Source: Arctopsyche grandis (taxonomy: Eukaryota; Arthropoda; Insecta; Trichoptera; Hydropsychidae). From it: a DNA stretch of 64,000 nt. The stretch lies in contig NC_135365.1 of the NCBI RefSeq assembly GCF_051622035.1, positions 16,596,001-16,660,000 of the forward strand. Direction: 5' to 3'. Made by a program: the position numbers and the translations under genes. Every line of letters starts with the position of its first letter. Position 1 is the first letter of the stretch. Below the pieces are notes generated by a model, which made no database searches, was not told the DNA's origin, and worked only from the letters and a program-made list of their open reading frames with translations. This document shows, in pieces, positions 10,592 through 20,682 of the stretch.

Positions 10592-13297
10592 CTAAAGCAG
10601 ATTGTGTTTAGGTAATCTGTGTTTATACCTGAAGGGTATAGACATTTTGTTGTAATCACCGAGACTCTTCACAAGTGTGTTAGTATGGTTATTAGTGATT
10701 CTTTCATAGAATCTACTGGTTAGTTTGTTAGTAATGTCTGTAACAAACGGAATATTATATATAGCATGCAGGTTTTTCAGGTTAGTATATATGGGTGTAT
10801 TATAAATTATTTTAAGGGATTTATTTTGTATTACTTGGAGCTTGGAAAGGTTAGTATTCGAGGCGTTATTCCATACAGGTGAAGCATAGGTTAATAATGG
10901 TAATATGAGCGCGCGATATAATTTTATTTTATTTAGCGTTGATAAAGAACTATGGCGATTAAATATTGGATATATTGAGGATATACCCCGCATCGCCTTG
11001 CATTTCGCTGCCTCAATGTGAGGTGCCCATCTCATTCTTTTATCAAACGTTACTCCTAAATATTTTATTACTGACTGCCATTTCAGACTTTCTCCAGAGG
11101 GGATTTTCAGATCTGAACTTGGCTTATGTTTTCTAACACTAAAGAATATGGCGTCTGTTTTGGTTTGATTAATTTGAATTTTCCACTTAGTGAAGTGTTC
11201 AGTCATTGTTTTAATTGCAAATTCAAGATTTTTAAGAATAGTGTCTGGTTTTTTGCTACTTGTGAAGCAAGCTGTATCATCTGCATATAGGGCTATGTGA
11301 CAGTTTTTTGGAATAGGTATGTCATTTATATATATGGAGAACAAGAGTGGGCCAAGCAAGCTCCCCTGCGGAACGCCAGCTGCGATTATTTTTGGAGACG
11401 ATAATTCATTATTTACGCTAACCACTAGCTTTCTACGAGTTAAGTACGATTTGATGATGAGAATTAGGTAGTTTGGTATTTTGTTAATAAGGAGCTTATG
11501 AATGAGTCCATCGTGCCAAACCGTGTCGAAGGCCTTTTCTATGTCGAGACATACCATTCCGGTACTTCTCTTCATATTAAAGTTCTTCGTCACGTGTTCA
11601 GTTAGTCTTGTTAGTTGTTGGGTCGTGGAATGTCCAGTGCGAAATCCAAATTGTTCATTTATTAATTTCTTATTTACGACTTTAAGTAAACGTGTGTAGA
11701 TTATTTTTTCCAGAATTTTTGAAAGCGTGCAAAGTAAGCTAATGGGTCGATAATTGGCCGGGTTTTTTGAGCTTTTATCGGGCTTAAGTATGGGAATAAC
11801 GTTGGCTGTTTTCCAGTATTCTGGGAAATACCCGGTGAGTAAACATGCGTTGAATATTTTAGATAGTGAGACTAAAGCTTTAAATGGAAGTTGTTTGATT
11901 GTGATGTTATCTATTGAATCTCGCCCAGGTGCCTTTTTATTTTTTAAATTACGTATTATATTTTGGATTTCACACGGATGCACCAATTTTATATTTTTAG
12001 TACTGTTAGTGGGAGTTTTTGTGATGATTTTAATGGACCGGTTGACTTTATTATGCGTTGGTATGTGATTGTAATGTTGTGTGAGTGTGTGATGTTTTTG
12101 GAAGGATTTTGATAATAGTTCTGCTTTGTCGCAATCACGCGTCACTGAGATTCCTGCATCATCTAATGGAGGAATCGAGTTTTTTGTCCTGCGAATCGCT
12201 TTAGCTAATTTCCATAGAGAGCCATCAACTGAGCTCAATTTTTCTAATTTTTTAGACCAAGCTTCATTTTTGATTTCTTTGATTCTAATTTTAATTTGAT
12301 ATGTGAGCTTATTAATTAATGTTTTCAATGCTGGATTTTTTGATGTTTGCCAAATTTTACGGAGTTTATTTTTACTTTTAATTAGATTTGCAACAAAGTC
12401 AGTTATCTCTAATTTGTGTTCAATGTATTGTGTCTTAGGTATGTGAAGGTGTTTGGATGGAGTTATTGATTCCGTTAGGTGTATTATGGAGCTGTCGATT
12501 TCGGTTTTGTTTGTGAGTGTGGTAGAAGTTAGAATGGTTTGGTCATTTATGTACGACTTGAACTCTCGCCAGTTAGCTCTCCCGTAATCCCAACTATGCT
12601 TGATGATTTCCTCGGGTTTCCCGTCGATTGAGAAGATTATCGGGAGATGATCAGACGACAGGGTTTGAAGGGCATTTGGTGTCGATATTTTTGGGCAGTT
12701 CTTGACGAGGACAAGATCTAGTGTGGATGGTTGTGAGTTATTTGTGGGATAGTGTGTGTATGTATCCGGATGAAGTAAGATTGTATCTGTTAGTTGAATG
12801 TATTTAAAAAGAGTTGTGCCTTGTTGGTCAGTGTTTACGCAACTCCATAACGGATGTTTGGCATTAAAGTCACCAGCTACCACTACCGAACTACCAATGT
12901 TAAATATTTTGTTAAGATCGGATGCCAATAATCGTTTTTGGGGAGGATTGTAAGCGGATGCTACTATGTGACGGGTGTTGTTAATTGTTAGTTCGATGGC
13001 GGTTAGTTCTAAATTTTTTAGTGGCGGGGTTATTACGCGACAATGTTTAATTGACGATTTTATAAAAATGGCAACTCCCCCTCCATGCTGTTCTCGGTCT
13101 TCGCGATAGCAGTTAAAGTTAGGTAGGTTAATACGGATATGAGGTTTTAAGAAGGTCTCGGAGATTAAAACTATGTCAACACAGTACTCACCGATCGCCG
13201 ACTCTAGTTCGTCAATCTTATTCTTAAGTCCACGAGCATTCCAAGCTAGAATGTTCAGTCGCCTCCCGTTAATCAAAGACATCGAGATATTCGACAA
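10592..13297 (-). CDS. LINE ORF2 protein: AP-type endonuclease plus reverse transcriptase
   Basis: The 901-residue protein has an N-terminal endonuclease/exonuclease/phosphatase domain: LNILAWNARGL near 14, ISETFL, GGGVAIF, VVAGDFNAKHPLW near 140 and SDHLPI near 217. Its RT domain contains NYRPISLL, FGFRTGHSTTQQL, LDIEKAFDTVWHDGL near 586, GVPQGSLLGPLLF near 640 and the catalytic YADD near 671. The protein nicks the target DNA and copies the element RNA from the nick. No stop or frameshift interrupts it, so it may be active. The start overlaps the ORF1 stop: an inner ATG (codon 6) sits in ATGTCTTTGATTAA, where reinitiation after ORF1 would be possible. No RNase H domain was identified. Confidence 0.95.
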   Translation of the reverse strand: MSNISMSLINGRRLNILAWNARGLKNKIDELESAIGEYCVDIVLISETFLKPHIRINLPNFNCYREDREQHGGGVAIFIKSSIKHCRVITPPLKNLELTAIELTINNTRHIVASAYNPPQKRLLASDLNKIFNIGSSVVVAGDFNAKHPLWSCVNTDQQGTTLFKYIQLTDTILLHPDTYTHYPTNNSQPSTLDLVLVKNCPKISTPNALQTLSSDHLPIIFSIDGKPEEIIKHSWDYGRANWREFKSYINDQTILTSTTLTNKTEIDSSIIHLTESITPSKHLHIPKTQYIEHKLEITDFVANLIKSKNKLRKIWQTSKNPALKTLINKLTYQIKIRIKEIKNEAWSKKLEKLSSVDGSLWKLAKAIRRTKNSIPPLDDAGISVTRDCDKAELLSKSFQKHHTLTQHYNHIPTHNKVNRSIKIITKTPTNSTKNIKLVHPCEIQNIIRNLKNKKAPGRDSIDNITIKQLPFKALVSLSKIFNACLLTGYFPEYWKTANVIPILKPDKSSKNPANYRPISLLCTLSKILEKIIYTRLLKVVNKKLINEQFGFRTGHSTTQQLTRLTEHVTKNFNMKRSTGMVCLDIEKAFDTVWHDGLIHKLLINKIPNYLILIIKSYLTRRKLVVSVNNELSSPKIIAAGVPQGSLLGPLLFSIYINDIPIPKNCHIALYADDTACFTSSKKPDTILKNLEFAIKTMTEHFTKWKIQINQTKTDAIFFSVRKHKPSSDLKIPSGESLKWQSVIKYLGVTFDKRMRWAPHIEAAKCKAMRGISSIYPIFNRHSSLSTLNKIKLYRALILPLLTYASPVWNNASNTNLSKLQVIQNKSLKIIYNTPIYTNLKNLHAIYNIPFVTDITNKLTSRFYERITNNHTNTLVKSLGDYNKMSIPFRYKHRLPKHNLL

Positions 13298-14591
13298 GCA
13301 TGAGTGCCAGCTCTAGTTTGTCGGTGCAACCACTGGCCTTGGCACGAATCTCCTGGAGGATCTTCAACATCTTCGTCATAGACGCCATGGAAGTTAGGTC
13401 TGTTGTTGGTTGAATGTTGGGATTGGTTGGTTGGTGGGGTTTTTTAGGGATATTTGGGATATTTGGTGAAGGAGTTTTAATGGTCGGTAGCTTTGGGAAG
13501 TTATGATCGTTAACGACCGGGATATTTTGTGGCTGCGCCACTGGGAGTTTCCAAGGGTTGGCTTTGACAATTGATGCTCGATTCTTCCTCGATTCCAGCA
13601 TTTTCAGATAGCTCTGTCTTTTTGGACAGTCTTTGAAGTTAGCGGGGTGAGATCCTGAACAGCCTGAGCAGACAGCAGGGGTAACTATTCCTTGATTGCA
13701 TTGTGCGGTGAGGTGAGTGCCGGCACATTTGACGCACTTGGCCTGCCGATTGCAGTTTTTCGCAGCGTGTCCATATTCTTGGCATCTGAAACATTGAGTA
13801 ATATTTTGTGATTTACTAGTATATTTAACGACACTGACCTTTGTGTAACAGATGTACCGGATTTCTTTAATCTTCTTTGCCGATACCGATGGCTCGAAGA
13901 ACACCAAGTATAGCTCGGTGGCGTTGCTCCTAGGCTCCTTCGTCTTCATCTGTATGACTTTGGTTACAGGGAATCCCTGTCTGATGATGTCATCTTTAAT
14001 ATCAGCTTCCGGCAATTTCGGCAAGCCACGTACGACACTTTTTATTTCCTTTTCCTCCTTCCTGGAAAAGGTATGGAATTGTCGGTCTGGTGTCAATCCA
14101 TCCCGAAGTTTTTTAAAGTCTTCAAGACTTTTACATTGTATCTTGACATTATTTTGACCAATGTAAGTCATTGTGAAGTCTTTTATAAACTTCTTGATCG
14201 ACTCGATCATGCTGCCGTGAGTGCCAGTAGCTGTCATGATGATGGGCGGGATTCTTCCACCGCTTCTGGGGACATCGGAAACTTCCAAGAGCCCTTCAAA
14301 TTTGTTTTTCTCCTGAATTTTAAATTCAGGAGCAACATCTTTCACGTTCTTTGCCGTATGTTTTGGAAACTGCCACTCGGTCTCCATCTGAGCGGTCTGA
14401 GAGCAGCCTGGTTGAGGAGCTTCGGTTGTAGTTATCAGTGTCTTCTTAATTCGCTTTTTCAGGTTGGATCCTCGCATGGTGCCAACATGTGTTCGTTTGG
14501 TGTTCGTTTTGTGGGGGGTGTTTGTGGTGTATGTTAAAAGGTGTGGGTTTTTTGACGGTATGGCGTATCGCTGTATTATGAGCGCTCGCAC
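13269..14591 (-). CDS. LINE ORF1 protein, Gag-like nucleic-acid chaperone
   Basis: The 440-residue protein has a basic, low-complexity N-terminus (KKRIKK near residue 45). A PRE_C2HC-like domain covers roughly 170-255 (KSVVRGLPKLPEADIKDDI). Three zinc knuckles follow: CFRCQEYGHAAKNC from residue 267, CVKCAGTHLTAQC, and CSGCSGSHPANFKDC. A Pro/Asn-rich linker (PNIPNIPKKPHQPTNPN) precedes the C-terminus. In Jockey-type LINEs such ORF1 proteins bind the element RNA and form the transposition particle. The first ATG at 14591 is 54 nt from the element end; a second in-frame ATG at MRGSNLKK, about 38 codons on, is also possible. Its end overlaps the start of ORF2 by 29 nt in another frame. Confidence 0.92.
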   Translation of the reverse strand: MRALIIQRYAIPSKNPHLLTYTTNTPHKTNTKRTHVGTMRGSNLKKRIKKTLITTTEAPQPGCSQTAQMETEWQFPKHTAKNVKDVAPEFKIQEKNKFEGLLEVSDVPRSGGRIPPIIMTATGTHGSMIESIKKFIKDFTMTYIGQNNVKIQCKSLEDFKKLRDGLTPDRQFHTFSRKEEKEIKSVVRGLPKLPEADIKDDIIRQGFPVTKVIQMKTKEPRSNATELYLVFFEPSVSAKKIKEIRYICYTKVSVVKYTSKSQNITQCFRCQEYGHAAKNCNRQAKCVKCAGTHLTAQCNQGIVTPAVCSGCSGSHPANFKDCPKRQSYLKMLESRKNRASIVKANPWKLPVAQPQNIPVVNDHNFPKLPTIKTPSPNIPNIPKKPHQPTNPNIQPTTDLTSMASMTKMLKILQEIRAKASGCTDKLELALMLVEYLDVFD

Positions 14592-14658
14592 AGAGAGTAC
14601 GTCTTCGGCACGTCCGTTCTCACGGAGCGTCGAGAGACGAGTGGGTTAATGGTCAGTT

Positions 14659-15411
14659 AAGATGTTCTGTTTAGTTGAAACTGTGTATTTTGAAGTTTGC
14701 GCGTGTTATAGATTCCGAAAAAAGTGCTTGGAACAATAGGAATATAAATATTTAGAGCTTGCTTACTGTGAAATGTAGTTATGAATATTAAAATTTTATA
14801 TACATATTTGCCTTCTTGCTTGCACCACAGATTTGTACGCACACGGGCATCAACGACAGCATTTTCTAGCTTGAATTAGTACGTTTAGCTAAAAATAAAT
14901 AAAGATAGAAAACCAATCCTTATAAACGTGGTGAAATAAAAAAAACTGGCCGAATAAACGCATAATATCATGAAAAAATATATTTTTGAATTTAAAATTT
15001 CATAGATAATTATTTTAACGCAATTAAAAATGACAATTTTGAGCACAGATATACTAAATTTTGAGTGAAAGGCTGCAGAGGCCAAAAAAAGTTCTGCATT
15101 TTTTTATAGGATCATATCTCATAAACGAGAGTGGACTCAGCAGGCCAAACTTTGTAAAGATTGATTAGCTCCGTTCTGCAAGCTCAAAAACGTGATTTTT
15201 AAAAATAATTTTAAGGTTAAAATGTAATCGATGCAATTATCAACAATTTATATTGGGGTTTGTAGTTATAGGCATATATAATATTTATAATTGTGGGCTT
15301 TTCAAGTTGCATTTACATAGACCAGTATATAAGCTATGATTTAAAAACGCTTGTAAATCATATGTAGGTATAACTTAAAATATGTAGGTATAATTTGCAT
15401 TTTTAATTATA
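14659..15411. other. AT-rich non-genic sequence
   Basis: No gene or known repeat is seen. Short frames are interrupted and low in complexity. Confidence 0.3.
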
Positions 15412-15745
15412 GCCAGCAGCATAGCTAGTTGGTTGCGTTAATGCTAATCACCGATAGGTTTTCAGGTTGAAGCCTCGGGTTGACCTTGATTGGGAAAAAA
15501 AATTGGAAGTATTTCTGTAGTACTGCTGGTAAGACTTGGATATTTATGACTCCAAGTTGATCGTATACTGTCAGAAGTTGTCAATTTATCTAATTTTATT
15601 GCTGAAACAGTTCCCCATCAAATAAGCATTCAGATTTCAAAAATGTATAATCTATAAATTTGTATATGTATAAATTTAATACCATAGATGTCGTTGAGGG
15701 GCAACCCGTAATGACTTTATGGGATTTTCAATTTAATAAAAAATA
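15412..15745 (+). mobile_element. tRNA-derived SINE, copy 2 (tail type c)
   Basis: It begins GCCAGCAGCATAGCTAG, the family 5' end, followed by the diverged body (CTGCTGGTAAGACTTGG, TATGACTCCAAGTTGATCG, CTGAAACAGTTCC). The tail has another sequence: GTCGTT (15690-15695), loop GAGGGGCAACCCGT, then AATGAC (15710-15715), with CCATA/TATGG pairing outside it. It ends in AATAAAAAAT. Confidence 0.8.
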
Positions 15746-16890
15746 ATTTAAGCAGAAAGAAAAGAGCTGTGATCAAAGTGGGAAGTGCTACCCTTATAAA
15801 TTTTTATCTTGAATTGTTTTAGTGTTTTAAATATGTAAACGGGATTATAAATAGAATAATTGTATGTTTAAATCGTTATTTGTTAGTAGGTGTACTCGCT
15901 GATGGCCAGAAAGTTTTTGTTTTCCATTCAGAAGGAAACTCAAATTGAAATTGTAATTGTCGTTATACATCGCTTAATGCGAGCTCCAGTTTGTTTTGAT
16001 GTTGATTGTGAGCCCTCGGAGACTATAAGGAGGTTGGGGTGGAGGGGTAGTACAAGTTTTGTCCAAGTTTTAATGATATTCATCTCGAACAGCGTCGGAG
16101 TTAATGAGTTTACGGCCCTTAAGGTATATTTTTTTCAGCTTGACGCTTCATCAACGGAGAAATAAGAATTATTACTCCGGAAAAAAGAGGACGACGCATT
16201 TTGCTTGCGGAAAACCCTCAAAACAATTTTTCCGATAGACCAATCAGTGAAAATCGCTAAAGTTGTTTTCGCAAGAATATAACAAGAAATTTTTCACAGG
16301 CACATCGTCTATGGCAAGTTGTCAAGTTGTCAACGTCTTCCACGGGAAACAAAGAAATTCCATTCGATTTAATTGAAGCCTATTTAGAGTGGAACGACTC
16401 GCAATATTGACTTAAGTAAAATAAATAACCAATTTCATAGTGTTTTTATCACAAGACGGTGTATTATACGTTTTATATTTATAAATGAAATAAATATGTA
16501 CATATATATTGAAACTGTATTAGTGACTGATGCTTGTGAAAATTTTATACCCACATATGTACATTATATGTATGTGTAAATCATTTTTTTGAAAGAGAAA
16601 ATATGCCTTTTAGTAGTTAGAATCATAAGAAATAGTACGCTGTCGTATGATGCGAGAAATGTACCATTATTACTCTCCTTTTTATTACTATTATTATAAA
16701 TAATATAACAAAATACACAAATACACACACATATGTTTTAAAAACCATGAAAAAATGACCAGGAATATACTTGTATCAATCAAAATCTTGAGGTTGAATT
16801 TTAGGTTGAGACATAATATGCCGTCTAATAATTCTTTATGTGTGTACATATGTATAATATAATATTATAATGAAAGTGCTGAAGATTGGG
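15746..16890. other. Non-genic sequence, slightly GC-richer at 15890-16420
   Basis: A plus-strand frame at 15890-16165 has no recognised motif. The 16000-16400 part is unique within the window. No gene is called. Confidence 0.25.
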
Positions 16891-16894
16891 AATG

Positions 16895-17178
16895 GTTATA
16901 TTATATTATGTGATGTAATGGTAAAGATATTTAAATGGCAACGGACGCGTCACGTAGCTAGAAGAACGGGTGATAGATGGACAAAATAAGTGATGGAATG
17001 GTATCCGAGAGAATGAAAAAGGGTGCAAAGAAAGCCGCAAGGGAGATAGATGGTTAAATTAGAAAAATGAATGGGATGAGATATGTAGATGAGAGGAGTT
17101 CAAAACAGAGCCAAACGGAAGCATGTTGGAGAAGCCTTCACATAGCAGTATGTAGATGAATGGCTGTGAATGATGAAG
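16895..17178 (+). mobile_element. RTE-like LINE 3' fragment, copy 2
   Basis: Translated pieces on the plus strand read FKWQRTRHVARRTGDRW, then EWYPRE and KGCKESRKGDRW-like segments with frameshifts, equivalent to the copies at 52.9 and 53.7 kb. It ends GGCTGTGAATGATGAAGAT, running straight into a (TA)n array, which could have grown from the simple-sequence 3' end typical of RTE LINEs. Not functional. Confidence 0.65.

Positions 17179-17180
<2 letters not shown>

Positions 17181-17269
<89 letters not shown>
17181..17269. repeat. (TA)n microsatellite, left of the Tc1-like element
   Basis: About 88 bases of pure alternating TA. A second array starts at 18834, on the other side of the Tc1-like element. 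Confidence 0.95.
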
Positions 17270-17273
<4 letters not shown>

Positions 17274-17634
17274 CCCACGACAGGATGTTCTTACCAGCGT
17301 AATTTGCGAAACTTGTGACAAATTTGACAAACATGTGGGAAACACGTATTTATTTTAACACTGGTAGATAGATTGAATAGCAACGCACATGTGGTGGTGA
17401 AAAAACCGAAAATTTTGAAACTGAGGATGAAAGAAACAAAGAATCAGTTCACGGTCAGTTTTCGCCCTGTTAACACGCTGCGTAAATTAACAATTATTGA
17501 CTTAAAAATAGACTTAAGATTTAATTATTTTTAAATATTTCAAATATAAATTGTAAATTAATATTATTGTGTATAATTTATTGTGTTTTTACGTTCGCTT
17601 TAATATATTTTTAATCAAAAACTTTTTTTTTGAA

Positions 17635-18700
17635 ATGGCTCCAAAAAAATCATTTCAGAAGATGTGAAAGTGGCCATTGCAACGCTTATCAGTGAAAAGA
17701 TATATAGTTACAGACAAATTGCAAAAAAATTTCATGTTTCTCACCCTACGGTAGCCCATATTGTACAATTTGTGCAATCGGGAGTTTCTCCATCTGCTAC
17801 ATTATACGACAAATGTGGGAGAAAACCAAAAACCACACCACGAACGGATCGCAAAATCATCACCATAGCTTTGGAGAACCGTAAGGTGCCTAATAAAGGC
17901 ATTCAAGCTATTCTGAACCAAGAGGGTATTGATATTTCCACAAGGACGATGCAACGTAGATCTCGTGAAGTTAACGTCAAGGGCCGAACTCCCATAAAAA
18001 AGCCAAAATTGACACCAACGATGAAAAAAAAGCTCAGGGACATCAGCAATGGACTGTTGATGATTGAAAAAAGGTATTGTTTAAATATTAATATTAAACT
18101 AAAAAATACTTGATAACCTCCTATGTACTAATTTTTCATTCATTTTAGGTTTGTTTCTCTGACGAAACAATTCTAAGGACAATGACAGATGTTGTCCAAT
18201 ACATCAGAAGACGACCTTCCGAGAAGCTGAGCGATGAATGCACCATTCAAACAACAAAATATAATGCATCTGTATGGTGTGGTCCGTTATTAGCGGAAAA
18301 GGGGCTGGACCCATAAGGGGCTAGACTCGTACATTGGGGCAGGATCAATACAAAAAAAAATTGTTGAACGGTTTTTTGCCTTATTTTGAATAAGAGGGGA
18401 TGGATGCACATAATTACATTTTTATGCAAGATGTCACACGGCCAAAACAATTAACAACTACCTGACCACAAAAAATATTCGAATTTTGTTATGGCCAGGT
18501 AATTCACCGGATTTAAATCCGATTGAAAATTGCTGGGGGTATTAAAAAGTATATTTTATAACAGCCCTAATACTACGTTAGATAATTTAAAAGAAAAAAT
18601 AATAGATACATGGAAAAATAATTCAAAAATCAAAAAAACAATACAGTCATGCATAGAGATCAATTCGGGCTGTTATAACAAACAGGGGAGGGACAACTAA
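17635..18700 (+). pseudogene. Tc1-type transposase pseudogene (DD34E-like) with a 75-bp intron
   Basis: An N-terminal helix-turn-helix region (YSYRQIAKKFHVSHPTVAHI) and a GRKPKTTPRTDRK linker with a second DNA-binding region precede the DDE domain. Its parts are FSDET (first Asp near 18160), FMQD (second Asp, 18430-18432) and SPDLNPIEN (Glu, 18525-18527). The last two would be 34 residues apart if about 10 nt were restored after FMQD. Damage includes a 1-nt slip in the A-run near 17644, another near 18040, a TGA in place of Trp in the VDDWKK motif at about 18064, and a 1-nt loss near 18270. A GT-AG intron (18074-18148) lies between the AAAAAG and GTTTGTTTC exon ends. It is a decayed former transposase; only codons 17664-18113 form one continuous frame. 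Confidence 0.85.
18074..18148 (+). other. Predicted spliceosomal intron inside the transposase pseudogene
   Basis: The 5' site is AAG/GTATTG. A TACTAAT branch-point match at 18126-18132 is followed by a T-rich tract and TTTTAG/G. Its 75 nt contain in-frame stops. Joining its flanks continues the conserved transposase reading from KK into VCFSDET. Confidence 0.75.
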
Positions 18701-18830
18701 ATATTAAGTTATGTAATTACAGTTTTTTTTTGTAAATATTATTGATGAATATATTATGCGTGTATAATAAAAAGTTTTGTTTCATTTCCTGTTCTAAAAT
18801 TTAACAAAATCTTCCTGTATATATTCCTGG

Positions 18831-18833
<3 letters not shown>

Positions 18834-18918
<85 letters not shown>
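18834..18918. repeat. (TA)n microsatellite, right of the Tc1-like element
   Basis: Alternating TA with one interruption near 18911. It is probably the other half of the array that the Tc1-like element split. Confidence 0.9.
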
Positions 18919-18920
<2 letters not shown>

Positions 18921-18929
18921 ATCCAGAAA

Positions 18930-19140
18930 CATCAGTGGTCGGCGTATCATGCTTTCAACTGAGATTTAATAAGTTCAATCCTTGGAAAGTGTTGCTGGCC
19001 AGACCTTGGATATACGTGACTCCAGGTTGATCGTTTCGTATCAGAGCTTGCCAATTTATCTTATTTGATGTTAAAGTGGTTTCAAACAAATTGGCAAACC
19101 CATCCTCATTTTTAGTCGTTATTTGAAAATGATTTCAAAT
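18930..19140 (+). mobile_element. SINE fragment, copy 3
   Basis: The body sequence GTTGCTGGCCAGACCTTGGATAT, GTGACTCCAGGTTGATCG, TATCAGAGCTTGCCAATTT and AAAGTGGTTTCAAACAAATTGG matches the family. The head is diverged (TTCAATCCTTGG is left of box B) and the tail is lost. Confidence 0.7.
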
Positions 19141-19284
19141 TTATTTCTTGCAAAACTGATATCAGAATATACTTACCTACATACCTACATTGTGCGTAGA
19201 ATGTGCCGTACTATAATAGTCGTTAGGATTCGACATAATGTACGTCACTGCTAAAACGTATACGAAGATATAATAATACAAAAA

Positions 19285-19590
19285 AACTTTTATATATACT
19301 AATCGATGCCAATCTTTCCGATTGGCTGAGAATTTACCGCCATCTAATGAAAATTTATTTAATTAATTAATTTTTCTATCGGTGTTTTATATTGTTTATA
19401 TGTAGGTAGTTTTTGCCATTTTTTTCATATTAAACAATTAAATATAAATATATTTAAAAGCTATTTGAAAAATATTCGACTGTGCGGGGATCGAACACAT
19501 GACCGACGACACATTTATTTTAATTATTTTTATTTAATAACTTAATATGCCAACACCCATGCGATGATATGTCATCGGGTACAACACTAG
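19285..19590 (+). mobile_element. Helitron-like repeat ending in CTAG, copy 1
   Basis: The 3' end has the hairpin GATGATATGTCATC followed 11 nt later by CTAG and a T, which fits Helitron termini. An identical 3' motif ends a different body at 21858. The interior (GGGGATCGAACACATGACC, read in reverse, holds a box-B-like GTTCGATCCCC) matches 31090-31375 in inverse orientation. The 5' boundary is not defined. A tRNA-SINE on the minus strand is an alternative reading of the interior. Confidence 0.45.
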
Positions 19591-20682
19591 TTGTATAATA
19601 ATAACTGTAATGTAATGTTTGGTACGTCTGTACAAAAATTTTACCATAGGTGTCACCTGGTATAATAATAAAATGTAATATCAAAAAAAATATTTTGGAT
19701 ATTGTACGTATTGCATTGAAAGTTCAAATATTCTCGTATATTGTGGAAGAGCATACATTAATAAAATGACATACATACAAAAATAGTGTATTGGAAAAAA
19801 TTTCAAAGGGAAAATGGATACTTTTGGCAAACACCAACAGAGTGCATAGAATATGTAGCCGCAAACAACTTTTACACCATCAAATCAAATTTGGAAAATG
19901 CACGTTGCATATGCACACACGTATTCAAAACACCACCATTGTTTCGTGGAATTGAACGCGGTTCCATCAAATCAACGGCTCGAGCGCGGAAAAACGCTTT
20001 TCCACGAACCGAATAATTGAATCGTTTCATATTTTACCGAAACGGAGGAAAGGAAATACTGGCGTGTTTTTCAAAGAATTTTTTGACGACGAGGCCATTA
20101 CCAAAATTAGAAAAACGACGACATGCAGTACAAAAGGGGCCAGATCGGGTTACTCGCGAGTCGAAATTCGCGGCTTCTGGACCGTTTCGCAAAGGAGAGC
20201 GACGGCAGAGGGTTTCTCCCTTTCAAGACAGTAAGCAAACAAATTAGATTTCATTCGTCGAATATAATAATAATAACAATGACGAAATGCGAGTGCCGCG
20301 AATTGGGTCGCGTCGCTATTGATTTTAGGATCGACCCGTATTTGCGGTTAATTCAATTACGAATACGTAGTATTTCGTTGAAACGAAAAAAAAACCAGAA
20401 TGGCACTCAATCTGTTATTCGTATCGCTTATTTGTTTTTCATGTTTGGCAAATGGGTAAGGAAATAACGTTAATTTTGAATTGCGAGAAGGACTTTGGTG
20501 AGAGATGCCGAGTTCGTGCACTCTTTGAGTTGAAGTGAAATAATTTGCTAAAGACTGAATGAAAGTTTTCGTAATGAAAGATGAAGCCATATATTAGTAT
20601 AAGCGTTTACATAATGTAGTCTTTCACATCGGAAATAATAATTTTACTTTTGAGTATTTATTTCATCTTATACGTATCATAA
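19591..20682. other. Non-genic stretch with a GC-richer unique island at about 19880-20460
   Basis: Several overlapping plus-strand frames (19786-20016, 20017-20247, 20123-20467) cover the island. They conflict with each other and lack motifs. Base composition changes sharply at the edges of the island. It may be conserved non-coding DNA or a UTR; no gene is called. Confidence 0.3.

Larger units (their letters stand above)
10322..14645 (-). mobile_element. Full-length Jockey-clade LINE with intact ORFs and 13-bp TSD
   Basis: The element runs on the minus strand from CCCACTCGTCTC at 14645 to a short poly(A) (T9 at 10324-10332 on the plus strand). The 13-mer TTAATGGTCAGTT lies directly on both sides (10309-10321 and 14646-14658), as expected from target-primed reverse transcription. 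ORF1 and ORF2 are both open. A 200-bp 5'-truncated sibling is at 29596-29795. Intact ORFs and an unmutated duplication point to a recent insertion. The 5' UTR would be only about 54 nt. Clade assignment rests on motif order, not on a tree. Confidence 0.93.
17270..18833 (+). mobile_element. Tc1-like DNA transposon lying between two (TA)n arrays
   Basis: The segment contains a complete but damaged Tc1-type transposase gene. Both ends abut TA arrays, which fits insertion at TA into a TA microsatellite. The proposed ends CAGACCCACGACAGGA (left) and, in reverse complement, CAGGAATATATACAGGA (right) resemble each other only weakly, so the exact termini are uncertain. Confidence 0.6.

Noticed and set aside
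13852..14537. Long plus-strand frames opposite ORF1
   Set aside because: Antisense shadows of the LINE ORF1; no independent motif.
17059..17358. Tyr-Ile repeat frames
   Set aside because: They are translations of the (TA)n microsatellite. The same applies at 49.6-49.9 kb and 56.7-57.0 kb.
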